Source: Dryocola sp. LX212
GTDB lineage: Bacteria > Pseudomonadota > Gammaproteobacteria > Enterobacterales > Enterobacteriaceae
Assembly: GCA_041504365.1 (NCBI GenBank)
Contig: CP167917.1
Location: forward strand, 4,526,001 to 4,590,000
Length of the DNA stretch: 64,000 nt
Reading direction: 5' to 3'
The notes under the pieces were generated by a model. The model ran no database searches and was not told where the DNA came from. It saw only the letters and a program-made list of their open reading frames with translations. The position numbers and the translations under genes are program-made. Of the stretch, positions 44,201 to 54,097 are shown one piece after another. Position 1 is the stretch's first letter. Each line of letters opens with the position of its first letter.

Positions 44201-45613
44201 ATGCAACAAGGGATAGTCTGGATCGTTGATGACGATAGCTCCATCCGTTGGGTGCTGGAACGCGCGCTGACTGGAGCAGGTTTAATCTGCACAACGTTTG
44301 AGAATGGCAATGAAGTTCTGGACGCGCTGGCGTCGAAAACACCGGACGTGCTGCTGTCGGATATTCGCATGCCGGGCATGGACGGGCTGGCGCTGCTAAA
44401 ACAGATCAAACAGCGGCACCCGATGCTTCCGGTCATCATAATGACAGCGCATTCGGATCTGGATGCTGCCGTCAGCGCTTACCAGCAGGGCGCGTTTGAT
44501 TATCTGCCGAAGCCTTTTGATATCGACGAAGCGGTCGCTCTCGTTGAGCGCGCCATCAGCCACTATCAGGAACAGCAGCAGCCACGCAACGTGCAGGTGT
44601 TCGGCCCGACGACAGATATTATCGGAGAAGCGCCCGCAATGCAGGATGTGTTCCGCATAATCGGCCGCTTGTCCCGCTCTTCTATCAGCGTGCTGATTAA
44701 CGGAGAATCAGGTACGGGGAAAGAGCTCGTCGCGCATGCGCTGCATCGCCACAGTCCACGCGTTAAGTCTCCTTTCATCGCGCTTAACATGGCGGCCATC
44801 CCGAAAGATCTGATTGAATCAGAACTGTTCGGCCACGAAAAAGGCGCCTTTACCGGCGCTAATCAGATCCGTCAGGGGCGTTTTGAGCAGGCCGACGGCG
44901 GCACGCTGTTCCTCGACGAAATCGGAGATATGCCGCTGGATGTGCAAACGCGTCTTCTGCGCGTGCTGGCAGACGGGCAGTTCTACCGCGTTGGCGGCTA
45001 TGCGCCGGTGAAAGTGGATGTGCGCATTATCGCCGCAACCCACCAGAACCTTGAGCTACGTGTGCAGGAGGGTAAGTTCCGGGAGGACTTGTTCCACCGC
45101 CTGAACGTTATTCGTGTCCACCTGCCGCCGCTGCGCGAGCGCCGTGAGGATATTCCTCGCCTGGCCCGTCACTTCCTGCAGGTAGCAGCTCGTGAGCTTG
45201 GCGTTGAGGCTAAGCTGCTGCATCCGGAAACGGAAAATGCTTTAACGCGCCTCGCCTGGCCGGGTAACGTCCGCCAGCTGGAAAATACCTGCCGCTGGCT
45301 GACCGTGATGGCCGCAGGCCAGGAAGTGCTGATCCAGGATCTTCCGAGCGAGCTGTTTGAAACGACGGTAGCCGAAAGCAGCACCACGCAGGGCCTGCCG
45401 GATAACTGGGCTACGCTCCTCGCACAGTGGGCAGACCGGGCTCTGCGTTCCGGTCATCAAAACCTGCTTTCAGAAGCACAGCCAGAAATGGAGCGTACTT
45501 TGCTCACTACGGCGCTGCGCCATACCCAGGGTCACAAGCAGGAAGCAGCTCGTTTGCTGGGCTGGGGCCGTAATACCCTGACGCGTAAGCTGAAAGAGCT
45601 GGGAATGGAGTAA
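44201..45613 (+). CDS. glnG: Nitrogen regulation response regulator NtrC (sigma-54 activator)
   Basis: 470 residues. Receiver domain with the phosphorylated Asp54 in [13 protein letters not shown]+ domain with Walker A GESGTGKE, the sigma-54-contacting loop GAFTGA and Walker [11 protein letters not shown], and a C-terminal Fis-type helix-turn-helix ([21 protein letters not shown]). It binds the dyads upstream of glnA and glnL in this window. Confidence 0.98.
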   Translation: MQQGIVWIVDDDSSIRWVLERALTGAGLICTTFENGNEVLDALASKTPDVLLSDIRMPGMDGLALLKQIKQRHPMLPVIIMTAHSDLDAAVSAYQQGAFDYLPKPFDIDEAVALVERAISHYQEQQQPRNVQVFGPTTDIIGEAPAMQDVFRIIGRLSRSSISVLINGESGTGKELVAHALHRHSPRVKSPFIALNMAAIPKDLIESELFGHEKGAFTGANQIRQGRFEQADGGTLFLDEIGDMPLDVQTRLLRVLADGQFYRVGGYAPVKVDVRIIAATHQNLELRVQEGKFREDLFHRLNVIRVHLPPLRERREDIPRLARHFLQVAARELGVEAKLLHPETENALTRLAWPGNVRQLENTCRWLTVMAAGQEVLIQDLPSELFETTVAESSTTQGLPDNWATLLAQWADRALRSGHQNLLSEAQPEMERTLLTTALRHTQGHKQEAARLLGWGRNTLTRKLKELGME

Positions 45614-45615
45614 CA

Positions 45616-45649
45616 AAAAGGCGGATAGCTTTAGCTATTCGCCTTTTTT
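45616..45649 (+). terminator. Terminator after glnG
   Basis: Near-perfect stem AAAGGCGGATAGC/GCTATTCGCCTTT with loop TTTA, then a T run. It begins right after the stop codon. Confidence 0.8.
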
Positions 45650-45694
45650 GTTGGTGGATGCCGCTGCCGCTTATCCATCCTAAAATTTCATGAA

Positions 45695-47068
45695 TCAGAT
45701 AACCCGTGAGAACTGCTGCAACCGCGCTTTCTGCCGCAGGTAAACATCGAAGCACATGCAGATGTTACGGATCAGCAGGCGGCCTTTCGGCGTGACCTGA
45801 ATGTGGCGCTCGTCAACCTCCACCAGCTGGTCTTTGGCCAGCGGGGCTAACAGCTTCAGATCTTCTGCGAAGTACTCCGCAAAATCCACATCCCACAGTT
45901 TTTCTACGTCGGCAAAGCTAAGCTGGAAGTTACAGATAAGCAATTTAATCACGTCACGGCGGATGCAGTCATCACGGGTCAGGGCCAGGCCGCGCCACAG
46001 CGCATCACCACGCTCATCGACCTGCTGATAATAAGTCTTAAGCTCTTTCTGGTTCTGCGCGTAACAATCCCCGATCATACTAATCGCTGAGACCCCCATG
46101 CCGAGCAGGTCTGTATCGCCCTGCGTGGTGTAGCCCTGGAAGTTGCGATGGAGCTTACCTTCACGCTGGGCCACTGCCAGCTCGTTGTCCGGGCGGGCAA
46201 AGTGGTCCATGCCGATAAACTGGTAGCCCGACGAGGTCAGCGAGTCGATGGTTTCTTGCAGAATATCCAGCTTCTGCTGGGCGCTCGGCAAATCCGCATC
46301 TTTAATTTTGCGCTGCGCGGCAAACAGGGTTGGCAGGTGCGCGTAGTTGAAGACGCTCAGACGATGCGGGCTCAGTTCAGCCACGCGCTTCAGGGTGAAG
46401 GCGAAGCTCTCCGGCGTCTGCTTTGGCAGACCGTAAATCAGATCGATATTGGTGGAAGTGAAGCCCAGCTCGCGGGCGCGGTTAATCAGGGCAAAGATAA
46501 ACTCTTCGTCCTGCTCGCGGTTCACCAGCTTCTGCACTTCTTTATTGAAATCCTGCACGCCCATGCTCAGGCGAGTAAAGCCTTCTTTGCGCAGGTGATC
46601 GAGCACATCCAGCTCGATTTCGCGGGGATCCACTTCAATGGACAACTCAGCATCGTCATTAAAGGCGAAATGGGCACGTAGCAGCCCCATCAGGCGACTT
46701 ATCTGCGCTTTGCTAAGGTAGGTAGGGGTACCGCCGCCCCAGTGCATCTGGCTGACGTGACGGCCCTTAAACAGCGGTGCGCGATGGGCTATCTCTTGTT
46801 CCAGCGCGTCGAGATACTGATCCGCTTTGTGGGTCTGGCGGGTGACAATCTTGTTGCAGCCGCAGAAGTAGCAAAGCTTATGGCAGAACGGGATATGAAT
46901 ATACAGCGAAAGCGGACGCTCAGGATAGCGAGCAACCGCCTGCAAAAATGCCCCCTCGCCAAAGTCCTCTGAGAACTCCAGCGCGGTTGGGTAAGAGGTG
47001 TAACGCGGCCCTGAATAATTGTATTTCTGGATCAGGGCCAGATCCCAGTCGATTAACTGCTCAGACAT
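45695..47068 (-). CDS. hemN: Oxygen-independent coproporphyrinogen III oxidase (radical SAM)
   Basis: 457 residues, the same as E. coli HemN. Decarboxylates two propionates of coproporphyrinogen III in anaerobic haem synthesis. FCHKLCYFCGCNK has the C-x3-C-x2-C cluster motif (about residues 62-69), with GGGTPTYLS and the C-terminal HemN domain following. The ATG at 47068 has AGGAG at the right distance; a GTG two codons upstream is less likely. The stop codon of the small upstream ORF lies inside the leader of this gene. Confidence 0.97.
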   Translation of the reverse strand: MSEQLIDWDLALIQKYNYSGPRYTSYPTALEFSEDFGEGAFLQAVARYPERPLSLYIHIPFCHKLCYFCGCNKIVTRQTHKADQYLDALEQEIAHRAPLFKGRHVSQMHWGGGTPTYLSKAQISRLMGLLRAHFAFNDDAELSIEVDPREIELDVLDHLRKEGFTRLSMGVQDFNKEVQKLVNREQDEEFIFALINRARELGFTSTNIDLIYGLPKQTPESFAFTLKRVAELSPHRLSVFNYAHLPTLFAAQRKIKDADLPSAQQKLDILQETIDSLTSSGYQFIGMDHFARPDNELAVAQREGKLHRNFQGYTTQGDTDLLGMGVSAISMIGDCYAQNQKELKTYYQQVDERGDALWRGLALTRDDCIRRDVIKLLICNFQLSFADVEKLWDVDFAEYFAEDLKLLAPLAKDQLVEVDERHIQVTPKGRLLIRNICMCFDVYLRQKARLQQFSRVI

Positions 47069-47070
47069 AC

Positions 47071-47247
47071 TCACTCCTTCCGATGATGCCGCCCGCGTTT
47101 TCGCAGCGCTCGCGACCCGCCCACTCCTCGGGCATTGAGCCTGCGGCGCAACGAATTCTGCAATCGCGACAGCCGCCGTAGTTTAACGAATAACCACAGC
47201 AGATAACACACCAGCGGAATAACCATGAGAAAAACAGGTAATCCCAT
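47071..47247 (-). CDS. Small putative membrane protein between yihI and hemN
   Basis: A 58-codon open frame on the minus strand. Residues 2-21 are hydrophobic (GLPVFLMVIPLVCYLLWLF), a likely single span, followed by a tail very rich in Arg and Lys (KLRRLSRL, RRRLNARG, ALRKRGRHHRKE), which would stay in the cytoplasm. It starts 11 bp after the yihI stop and stops two bases before the hemN ATG, so its end and the hemN ribosome-binding site overlap, as in coupled genes. It has no good ribosome-binding site of its own and would need coupling to yihI. I do not recognise it. The signal-anchor plus basic-tail pattern and the fit between the two genes favour a real gene over chance. Confidence 0.45.
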   Translation of the reverse strand: MGLPVFLMVIPLVCYLLWLFVKLRRLSRLQNSLRRRLNARGVGGSRALRKRGRHHRKE

Positions 47248-47258
47248 AGGAGTAAGCG

Positions 47259-47774
47259 CTAGTTACCGCCCTTCAGCAGACGCATTAAATCGTCGCCTTT
47301 TTCCTCTTCTTCTTCATCGTCTTCGTAAGCAATGCCAAGCTCTTCCATCAGCGCGTCAATGCGATCGAGTTTGGCGTTAACCCAGGATTGCTCCTCGGCG
47401 CTCAGTGTTTCACCCTCTTCAAGGCGTTCCAGCAGCGCGTCCAGGCGCTCATCATTCTCCAGCAAATCCAGCTCGGCCTGTGGTGTTAGCATAGGTTTCT
47501 CGCTTTTTGGTTTGTGCTGTTTAGGTTTCGCCGCCGGGGCTTCGGTCACACCCAGAGCAATTGGTTTTTTGCTGCCAATACGCGGATCTTTAGGCTGGGA
47601 AGAGCCTTTACCGCCCTGCGGCTGGCTGCTACCGTTTGCACGGCTACCCGAAGAATGGCCACGGTGTTTTTTCTGGCGCTTACGGTCGCGTGCTTCCTGA
47701 TCGACTTCTTCACGCGATTTGCGACGAGCTTTCGCCGGTTTGCTGCCTGGTGCTGCTGAGTTTTGTTGCTTCAT
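47259..47774 (-). CDS. yihI: Der GTPase-activating protein YihI
   Basis: 171 residues. The N-terminal half is basic and disordered ([33 protein letters not shown]), and the C-terminal half is acidic and helical ([20 protein letters not shown]). E. coli YihI stimulates GTP hydrolysis by Der and so tunes late 50S assembly. It is read away from csrC and engB. Confidence 0.94.
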   Translation of the reverse strand: MKQQNSAAPGSKPAKARRKSREEVDQEARDRKRQKKHRGHSSGSRANGSSQPQGGKGSSQPKDPRIGSKKPIALGVTEAPAAKPKQHKPKSEKPMLTPQAELDLLENDERLDALLERLEEGETLSAEEQSWVNAKLDRIDALMEELGIAYEDDEEEEEKGDDLMRLLKGGN

Positions 47775-47842
47775 GGTGAGTTATCTTAAGCCGTTTTATT
47801 CAGTATAGAATTGCGGCGGAATCTAGCAGAAAGCAAGCAAAG

Positions 47843-48081
47843 AAAAAAGGCGACAGATTAACCCGTCGCCTTTTTTCTTGTCTCTCGGCCCTTTTGGGCC
47901 ACACATTCCCTGTTAGCGTTCAACACCCTGTCATTCCGTTGCCAACAACATTTCCTGTTGGGTTCCCTGTCCTTTTTCTACGTCTCCGGACGTTCGCCTC
48001 CTGCTATTGCTCGTTCGCCGTCATCCTGACGCTCCTGAACCCTCGTCCTGAGTTATTTTCCTTTAAGGCTTCCTGCCCTTG
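47843..48081 (-). ncRNA. csrC: CsrC small RNA, antagonist of CsrA
   Basis: Between yihI and engB, where E. coli has csrC. On the minus strand about 240 nt contain about twelve GGA motifs, many as CAGGA, several in hairpin loops such as ACGTCCGGAGACGT. A Rho-independent terminator with stem AAAAAAGGCGAC/GTCGCCTTTTTT ends it at 47843-47876. The RNA titrates the translational regulator CsrA by offering many binding sites. The 5' end is placed about seven bases after the predicted -10 box (TAAAGT, 48088-48093) and is approximate. No protein-coding frame fits the interval. Confidence 0.85.
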
Positions 48082-48087
48082 AGATGT

Positions 48088-48115
48088 ACTTTACGCTTAA
48101 CCCTAAATACGACAA
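48088..48115 (-). promoter_or_regulatory. csrC promoter
   Basis: On the minus strand TTGTCG (48110-48115) and TAAAGT (48088-48093) are spaced by 16 bases and place the start at the beginning of the GGA-rich RNA. I did not see a clear UvrY site. Confidence 0.5.
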
Positions 48116-48357
48116 GGGTATAATTCAGGATATAGGTTGTTCGCGCAAAAGCGAAAAAAGAATAACATGCTGTTAAATATGATTTTTATTCGTTTTCCCC
48201 CGTGAAGCTTTCCGTATTTTCTGCCACGTTAGATAGCCGATGTCTTACAAAATCCAGGGATAAGCCTGTAAGCCTCAGCCAAAGCGCGAGAAAAACGGTC
48301 TTTTCTGCCCGTTCAGGTATAATCCCCCGCAATGCTCATCCTGAGGGAGACAACCTT

Positions 48358-48993
48358 TTGACAAACTGGAACTATCACCAGACCTATTTCGTGCTTAGCG
48401 CACCGGACATTCGCCATCTGCCATCTGATACCGGGATTGAGGTTGCTTTCGCGGGGCGCTCTAACGCGGGTAAATCGAGCGCGTTAAATACGCTGACCAA
48501 CCAGAAAGGCCTGGCGCGTACCAGTAAAACCCCTGGGCGCACCCAGCTCATCAACCTGTTTGAAGTTGCGGACGGCAAACGTCTGGTGGATTTACCGGGC
48601 TACGGTTATGCCGAAGTACCGGAAGAAGTAAAACTGAAGTGGCAGCGCGCACTGGGCGAATACCTGCAAAAGCGTAACAGCCTCAAGGGCCTGGTCGTGC
48701 TGATGGATATTCGCCATCCGCTTAAAGATCTCGATCAGCAGATGGTGAACTGGGCGGTAGCAAGCAATATTGAAGTGATGATTTTGCTGACCAAGGCGGA
48801 CAAACTCGCCTCGGGAGCTCGTAAAGCACAGCTGAACATGGTTCGTGAAGCGGCCGCGGCGTTCGGTGGTAATATTGAAATCGAAGCGTTTTCTTCGCTG
48901 AAGAAGATCGGTGTTGATAAGCTGCGTCAGAAGCTGGACAGCTGGTATAACGACATCCCACCAGCGGTGGAAGAAGAAGCGCCGGAAGAGTAA
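48358..48993 (+). CDS. engB: Ribosome biogenesis GTPase EngB (YsxC/YihA)
   Basis: 211-residue TRAFAC GTPase needed for late 50S assembly. G1 is [13 protein letters not shown] (about residue 32), G3 DLPGYGYA, and G4 LTKADKL. The start codon is TTG ([11 protein letters not shown]), which matches E. coli in position; GAGG lies about 11 bases upstream. A longer frame upstream is not homologous. Transcription runs away from csrC. Confidence 0.95.
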   Translation: MTNWNYHQTYFVLSAPDIRHLPSDTGIEVAFAGRSNAGKSSALNTLTNQKGLARTSKTPGRTQLINLFEVADGKRLVDLPGYGYAEVPEEVKLKWQRALGEYLQKRNSLKGLVVLMDIRHPLKDLDQQMVNWAVASNIEVMILLTKADKLASGARKAQLNMVREAAAAFGGNIEIEAFSSLKKIGVDKLRQKLDSWYNDIPPAVEEEAPEE

Positions 48994-48998
48994 AAATC

Positions 48999-49023
48999 AG
49001 ACGGGTTATCCCGTCTTTTTTTG
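48999..49023 (+). terminator. Terminator after engB
   Basis: Stem AGACGGG/CCCGTCT with loop TTAT followed by seven T. Confidence 0.8.
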
Positions 49024-49035
49024 GGCTTCGCGCAA

Positions 49036-49144
49036 TAAAAAACGCCCCAGTCATTACTGACTGGGGCGGCTAAAATATTCAGCCAAATCCGATTACGTGA
49101 AGTAAAAGGTCTGAAAGATAGAACATCTTACCTCTGTACCCTAC
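49036..49144 (-). ncRNA. spf: Spot 42 small RNA
   Basis: 109 nt on the minus strand, the same length as E. coli Spot 42 and nearly identical as I recall it. The 5' end is GTAGGGTACAGAGGTAAG, and the terminator stem GCCCCAGTCA/TGACTGGGGC with T run is at the 3' end. Spot 42 is an Hfq-dependent RNA, repressed by cAMP-CRP, which represses galK and many genes for non-preferred carbon sources. It lies downstream of polA, as in E. coli. A -10-like TAGAGT sits seven bases upstream of the 5' end. Confidence 0.96.
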
Positions 49145-49291
49145 GCGAGTAACTCTACTCCTTTTTATTCGCGCGAAAAAGCATTTTTTGTAGTTTTTTT
49201 TCACTATTTGCACACCATTCTTCAACGGTCATCACAAAAAGCTATGACTTATGTTGCTTAGTTACAAAAAGCCGCCACTAAATCTGCTGCA

Positions 49292-52078
49292 TTAATGCGC
49301 TTCATCCCAGTTCGCGCCGCTGCCCACCTCCACCAGAAGCGGTACATCCAGCTTCATACTGCCTTCCATCAGCTCGTGGATTTTTACAGAAACGGCTTTT
49401 ACATCGTCCTTATGCACTTCAAACACCAGCTCATCGTGCACCTGCATGATCATCTTCACGCGCGGCTTATCTTTTTCCAGCCAGGCGTCCACGGCAATCA
49501 TTGCGCGCTTGATGATGTCCGCAGCAGTTCCCTGCATTGGGGCGTTGATTGCGGCACGTTCAGCGCCCGCACGGCGCGCACCGTTGCTTGAATTGATGTC
49601 CGGAAGGTACAGGCGGCGTCCGTCCAGCGTTTCGACATAGCCTTTGTCTTTCGCCTGCTGGCGGGTGCGCTCCATGTATTCCAGCACGCCCGGGTAGCGC
49701 TCAAAATAGAGATCCATGTACTTCTGGGACTCTTTACGCGGGATGTTGAGCTGCCGGGAGAGGCCAAACGCGCTCATGCCGTAGATCAGGCCGAAGTTAA
49801 TCGCTTTCGCGCTGCGGCGCTGTTCGCCGGTAACGCTGTCCAGCGGCTGGCCAAAGACCTCCGCCGCCGTGGCCCGGTGAATATCCTTACCTTCCGCAAA
49901 CGCGGTAAGCAGGCCTTTATCGCGCGACAGATGCGCCATGATGCGTAACTCAATCTGTGAATAGTCCGCAGAAACAATGACATAATCGTCAGGGGCGATA
50001 AACGCCTGACGAATACGTCGCCCTTCTTCGTTACGAACCGGAATATTTTGCAGGTTAGGATCGGTGGAGGATAAACGCCCCGTCGCCGCCACGGCCTGGT
50101 GATAAGAAGTATGCACGCGGCCCGTTTTCTCATTGATCATCAGCGGCAGCTTGTCCGTGTAGGTAGATTTCAGCTTCGCCAGACCGCGATACTCCAGAAT
50201 CACTTTTGGCAGCGGATAATCCAGCGCCAGCTCTTCAAGCACCTCCTCCGACGTGGACGGCGCGCCGCCAGGCGTTTTCTTCAGCGGCTTGATACCCTGC
50301 TTTTCGAACAGGATAGTTTGCAGCTGCTTAGTGGAGGAGAGGTTAAAAGCTTCGCCGGCAATGTCATGCGCTTTGATTTCCAGCTCGCCCAGGCGCTTGG
50401 TCAGCTGCTCTGAGTGGATGTGCAGCAGTGCCGGGTCGATCTTCACGCCGTTACGTTCGATGCGGGACAGCACGGGGACCAGCGGCATCTCGACATGATT
50501 AAAAATGTTCAGCGGACCTTCGCACTTCTCAAGCTTCGGCCACATTTTCAGATGCAGCTGCAGGGTGACATCCGCATCTTCGGCGGCGTAGCGCCCGGCC
50601 TGTTCAAGATCGATTTGGTTGAAGGTAAGCTGCTTTTTACCCTTACCGGCAATCTCTTCGAAGGTGATAGTTTTGTGGCCAAGCCAGCGGTCGGCCAGGC
50701 TGTCCATATCGTGACGCCCGGCCACGCTATCCAGAATGTAGGATTCGAGCATGGTATCAAAAGCGATACCGCGCAGTTCAATACCATAGTTACCCACGAT
50801 ACCGCGGTCGTACTTGAGGTTCTGGCCAACCTTCAGCGCATTTTCATCTTCAAGGATTGGTTTGAGGAGTTCCAGAACACGCTCAAGTGGAAGCTGGTCC
50901 GGCGCATCGATGTAATCATGCCCGACCGGGATATAGCAGGCCACGCCCGGTTCGGTGGCAAACGAGAGGCCAACCAGGCGGGCACTGACGTTATCAAGGC
51001 TGTCGGTTTCCGTATCAAAGGCAAAGAACGGGGCTTTCTTCAGGTGCTCAATCCACTCAACGAGGACTTTTTCGTCAAGGATGGTGACGTAGTTGTCATA
51101 AGAAAGCGTGCTGGCTGGCTCTTCTGGCTCAGCATCGATTTCGATGGTTTTTTGAGGTTTCGCGGCAGGCTTCGTACTTTTAGTCTGTAGCCACTTGCCG
51201 GCTTCGACGTCCGTGATCCAGCGTTTGAACTCGTACTGCTTAAACATGCCAAGCAGTTCTTCCGCGGCTGGCTGCTGTACTTCCAGCTGTTCGCAGCTCA
51301 GCTCCAGCTCCACATCAGTTTTGATGGTTGCCAGCTGGTAAGAGAGATAAGCTACCTCCTTGTTCTGCTCAAGTTTGGCCGCCATCGTTTTCGCGCCGCG
51401 GAAACTCAGCTCGGCGATCTTTTCTGGGTTGGCGTAAAGCGCATCAAGGCCACCCAGCCCCTGCAGAAGTGCCTGTGCGGTTTTCTCCCCTACGCCCGGC
51501 ACGCCTGGAATGTTATCCGACGAGTCGCCCATCAGGGCGAGGAAATCAATAATCAGCTCTGGCGGCACGCCATATTTGGTCTGCACCTCTTCCGGCCCGA
51601 GGATGGTGTTGGTCATGGTATTGATTAGCGTCACGCCCGGCGTCACCAGCTGGGCCATGTCTTTATCGCCGGTGCTGATAAGCACCGGGCGGCCCATTTT
51701 TTCAGCCTCCAGCGCCAGCGTACCGATCACATCGTCCGCTTCTACGCCGGAAACGGCCAGCAGTGGCAGCCCCATCGCTTTAACCATGGCATGTAAAGGT
51801 TCAATCTGAGCGCGCAGGTCGTCCGGCATCGGCGGGCGATGCGATTTGTAATGCTCAAATAGCTCGTCGCGGAAGGTTTTTCCTTTTGCGTCAAACACCA
51901 CGGCGGCATGTGTCGGCTGATACTGCATGATGAGGCTGCGCAGCATATTCAGTACGCCATACATCGCGCCGGTTGGCTCGCCTGCACTGTTGGTCAGAGG
52001 AGGAAAGGCGTGGTAAGCCCGATAAAGATAGGAAGAGCCATCAACGAGGATAAGCGGGTTTTGCGCGATCTGAACCAT
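49292..52078 (-). CDS. polA: DNA polymerase I
   Basis: 928 residues, identical in length to E. coli Pol I. The N-terminal 5' nuclease domain ([17 protein letters not shown], and the metal site [12 protein letters not shown]-like block [16 protein letters not shown]) is followed by the 3'-5' exonuclease (FDTETDSLD) and the polymerase domain ([17 protein letters not shown] motif [18 protein letters not shown] motif [12 protein letters not shown] motif C). It fills gaps and removes RNA primers. I used the ATG at 52078 rather than one five codons upstream. Confidence 0.98.
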   Translation of the reverse strand: MVQIAQNPLILVDGSSYLYRAYHAFPPLTNSAGEPTGAMYGVLNMLRSLIMQYQPTHAAVVFDAKGKTFRDELFEHYKSHRPPMPDDLRAQIEPLHAMVKAMGLPLLAVSGVEADDVIGTLALEAEKMGRPVLISTGDKDMAQLVTPGVTLINTMTNTILGPEEVQTKYGVPPELIIDFLALMGDSSDNIPGVPGVGEKTAQALLQGLGGLDALYANPEKIAELSFRGAKTMAAKLEQNKEVAYLSYQLATIKTDVELELSCEQLEVQQPAAEELLGMFKQYEFKRWITDVEAGKWLQTKSTKPAAKPQKTIEIDAEPEEPASTLSYDNYVTILDEKVLVEWIEHLKKAPFFAFDTETDSLDNVSARLVGLSFATEPGVACYIPVGHDYIDAPDQLPLERVLELLKPILEDENALKVGQNLKYDRGIVGNYGIELRGIAFDTMLESYILDSVAGRHDMDSLADRWLGHKTITFEEIAGKGKKQLTFNQIDLEQAGRYAAEDADVTLQLHLKMWPKLEKCEGPLNIFNHVEMPLVPVLSRIERNGVKIDPALLHIHSEQLTKRLGELEIKAHDIAGEAFNLSSTKQLQTILFEKQGIKPLKKTPGGAPSTSEEVLEELALDYPLPKVILEYRGLAKLKSTYTDKLPLMINEKTGRVHTSYHQAVAATGRLSSTDPNLQNIPVRNEEGRRIRQAFIAPDDYVIVSADYSQIELRIMAHLSRDKGLLTAFAEGKDIHRATAAEVFGQPLDSVTGEQRRSAKAINFGLIYGMSAFGLSRQLNIPRKESQKYMDLYFERYPGVLEYMERTRQQAKDKGYVETLDGRRLYLPDINSSNGARRAGAERAAINAPMQGTAADIIKRAMIAVDAWLEKDKPRVKMIMQVHDELVFEVHKDDVKAVSVKIHELMEGSMKLDVPLLVEVGSGANWDEAH

Positions 52079-52179
52079 AATGTTCCGTTCCATGCCTGGT
52101 TTTTAGAATATTGCTAAAGGATGCCATAGCCTGGCCAAAAACATGAACTTTTGGCGGCGATTAGCGAAAAAGTTTTGTC

Positions 52180-52230
52180 GATCTGCGGGATCTTACGCAG
52201 GATCGAAATTGTGGATAACTTTGTGCATAG
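52180..52230. promoter_or_regulatory. DnaA-box and GATC cluster upstream of polA
   Basis: A perfect DnaA box (TTATCCACA read on the minus strand, 52210-52218) lies next to a one-mismatch box (TGTGCATAG on the plus strand, 52222-52230). Three GATC Dam sites occur within 25 bp at 52180, 52189 and 52201. A further one-mismatch box (TGTGGATAT) is at 52351-52359. All lie in the 450-bp polA-yihG divergent region. DnaA has been reported to stimulate polA expression in E. coli; the rest of this region is A/T-rich and holds both promoters. Confidence 0.6.
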
Positions 52231-52528
52231 TTTTATAACTATCTAATATCCTGAAGGAATACAAAGTCCCACAACTCTATATTATGATTAAAATCAAATA
52301 GTTATAATAATATGAAATCCTTGCTCTTCATTTTTCACATAATGGATGAATGTGGATATAAAACTATTTTTTTACGAAAACGCAGCTGAATCGCTTGCGA
52401 ACGTAAGAAGACCGCCGCCAGATGCGGCTTTTTGAATAATCGCAGGGGGTAGAAATCTGATAAAATTCGCGGCTTACGATCCCTGATTTTATCATCCCTA
52501 TCATCCTAACCTTCTGAAATAAATAATT

Positions 52529-53434
52529 ATGTCGAGATTGTTGGCTGCGATCACTTTAGTAATCAGTGTCGCCCTTACCATTCTGGTTACGGTCTTATGC
52601 TCCGTGCCGATCATCATTGCTGGCATCACTAAGCTACTGCTGCCCGTGCCTGCGATCTGGCGCTCCATCTCGAAATTTGCCGATTTTATGATGTACTGCT
52701 GGTGCGAGGGGCTGGCTTTTCTGCTTCGCCTGAACCCGCATTTGAAATGGGACGTTGAAGGGCTTGAAGGGCTGAATAAGAAAAACTGGTATTTGCTTAT
52801 CTGTAATCACCGCAGCTGGGCGGACATCGTGATTTTATGCGTGCTGTTTCGCAAACGCATCCCAATGAATAAGTACTTTCTTAAACAGCAACTGGCCTGG
52901 GTACCCTTTATTGGATTTGCATGCTGGGCCCTGGATATGCCGTTCATGAAGCGCTACACGCGCGGTTACTTGTTACGCCACCCGGAACGTCGTGGCAAAG
53001 ACATTGAGACAACTCGCAAATCCTGTGAAAAATTCCGCATCCATCCGACGAGTATCGTCAATTTTGTTGAAGGCTCGCGCTTTACGCTGGATAAACGCCT
53101 GGAAACACGCTCCGTATTCCAGAATTTGTTGCCGCCAAAAGCTGCAGGTATTGCGATGGCTCTGAGCGTATTAGGGCCACAGTTCGATAAGATCCTCAAC
53201 GTAACGCTTTGCTATCCGGAAAACAGACGCTCGCCGTTTTACGACATGCTGACAGGGAAAATGACAAGAATAGTGGTGCGGGTTTCACTGATTCCCATTG
53301 AGGAAGAGCTGCACGGAGATTATGTGAATGATAAGGTGTTTAAACGCCACTTTCAGGGATGGCTCAATGAGTTATGGCATGAGAAAGACGCGCTGCTTAA
53401 CAGCATAATGCAAAAGAAGAAAGCCGGTCAATGA
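52529..53434 (+). CDS. yihG: Probable lysophospholipid acyltransferase YihG
   Basis: 301 residues. An N-terminal membrane segment ([21 protein letters not shown]) precedes the acyltransferase motif I NHRSWAD (about residue 93), motif [13 protein letters not shown] and the PPKAAG motif. It belongs to the PlsC-like family and in E. coli shapes the acyl composition at phosphatidic acid. It is divergent from polA and convergent with dsbA. Confidence 0.92.
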   Translation: MSRLLAAITLVISVALTILVTVLCSVPIIIAGITKLLLPVPAIWRSISKFADFMMYCWCEGLAFLLRLNPHLKWDVEGLEGLNKKNWYLLICNHRSWADIVILCVLFRKRIPMNKYFLKQQLAWVPFIGFACWALDMPFMKRYTRGYLLRHPERRGKDIETTRKSCEKFRIHPTSIVNFVEGSRFTLDKRLETRSVFQNLLPPKAAGIAMALSVLGPQFDKILNVTLCYPENRRSPFYDMLTGKMTRIVVRVSLIPIEEELHGDYVNDKVFKRHFQGWLNELWHEKDALLNSIMQKKKAGQ

Positions 53435-53445
53435 CCGGCTTTTTA
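53420..53445. terminator. Terminator between convergent yihG and dsbA
   Basis: Stem AAGCCGGTC/GACCGGCTT with a 3-base loop and T run on the plus strand. It contains the yihG stop codon. Confidence 0.75.
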
Positions 53446-53446
53446 C

Positions 53447-54070
53447 TTACTTTTTCTCGACCAGGAATTTCGTTACCTCAGCGTATTGCTTAACAAACGC
53501 ATCCATATTGCTGGTATCCATACCCTGAGGATTCAGCTGGTATTTGCCGTTAACGAAAATCGCCGGTACGCCCTGCAGCTGCAGGTCAGAGGCTGCTTTT
53601 TCCTGCTGTGCCACCAGAGACTTCACGACGAAGCTGTTCCACGCTGCATCATACTCCTCCGGTTTTACGCCAGCATCAAGGAAGACTTTACGGATATCCG
53701 CAACGTTATGTATGGTCTGAGTTTTCTGCACGGCTTCAAACATTGGGGCAGTAATTTTATCTTCCACACCCAGCGCCATCGCCACAGCCCACGCCTGAGT
53801 CAGGTCTTTACCCAATGGGCCCAAGAACTCAACGTGATACTTGGTCATTTTGGTGCCTTCCGGCAGTTTTTTTCTCACGTTATCGGAAACGTGTAGCACT
53901 TCTTCAAACTCGTAGCAGTGCGGGCAGTAGAAAGAGAAGAACTCTAATACCTGCGGTTCACCTGCAACGGGTTTGTCGATGGTGACGTACTCTTTACCAT
54001 CGGTGAACTGGGCAGCAGAGGCACTGAATGCCAGAATCATACCCGCGAGTGCCAGCCAAATTTTTTTCAT
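53447..54070 (-). CDS. dsbA: Periplasmic thiol:disulfide oxidase DsbA
   Basis: 207 residues. The signal peptide [19 protein letters not shown] is cut before AQF, and the thioredoxin-fold active site CPHC lies in FYCPHCYEF (about residue 49). The cis-Pro lies in [11 protein letters not shown]. DsbA inserts disulfides into exported proteins and is recycled by DsbB. It follows srkA by 27 bp in the same direction and is probably partly co-transcribed with it. Confidence 0.98.
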   Translation of the reverse strand: MKKIWLALAGMILAFSASAAQFTDGKEYVTIDKPVAGEPQVLEFFSFYCPHCYEFEEVLHVSDNVRKKLPEGTKMTKYHVEFLGPLGKDLTQAWAVAMALGVEDKITAPMFEAVQKTQTIHNVADIRKVFLDAGVKPEEYDAAWNSFVVKSLVAQQEKAASDLQLQGVPAIFVNGKYQLNPQGMDTSNMDAFVKQYAEVTKFLVEKK

Positions 54071-54097
54071 ATTCCTTTCTCTCCTGAATAGTACTGA

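Noticed and set aside
48202-48357. An N-terminal extension of EngB of about 52 residues
   Set aside because: The extension is not similar to other EngB proteins; TTG at 48358 gives the normal length.
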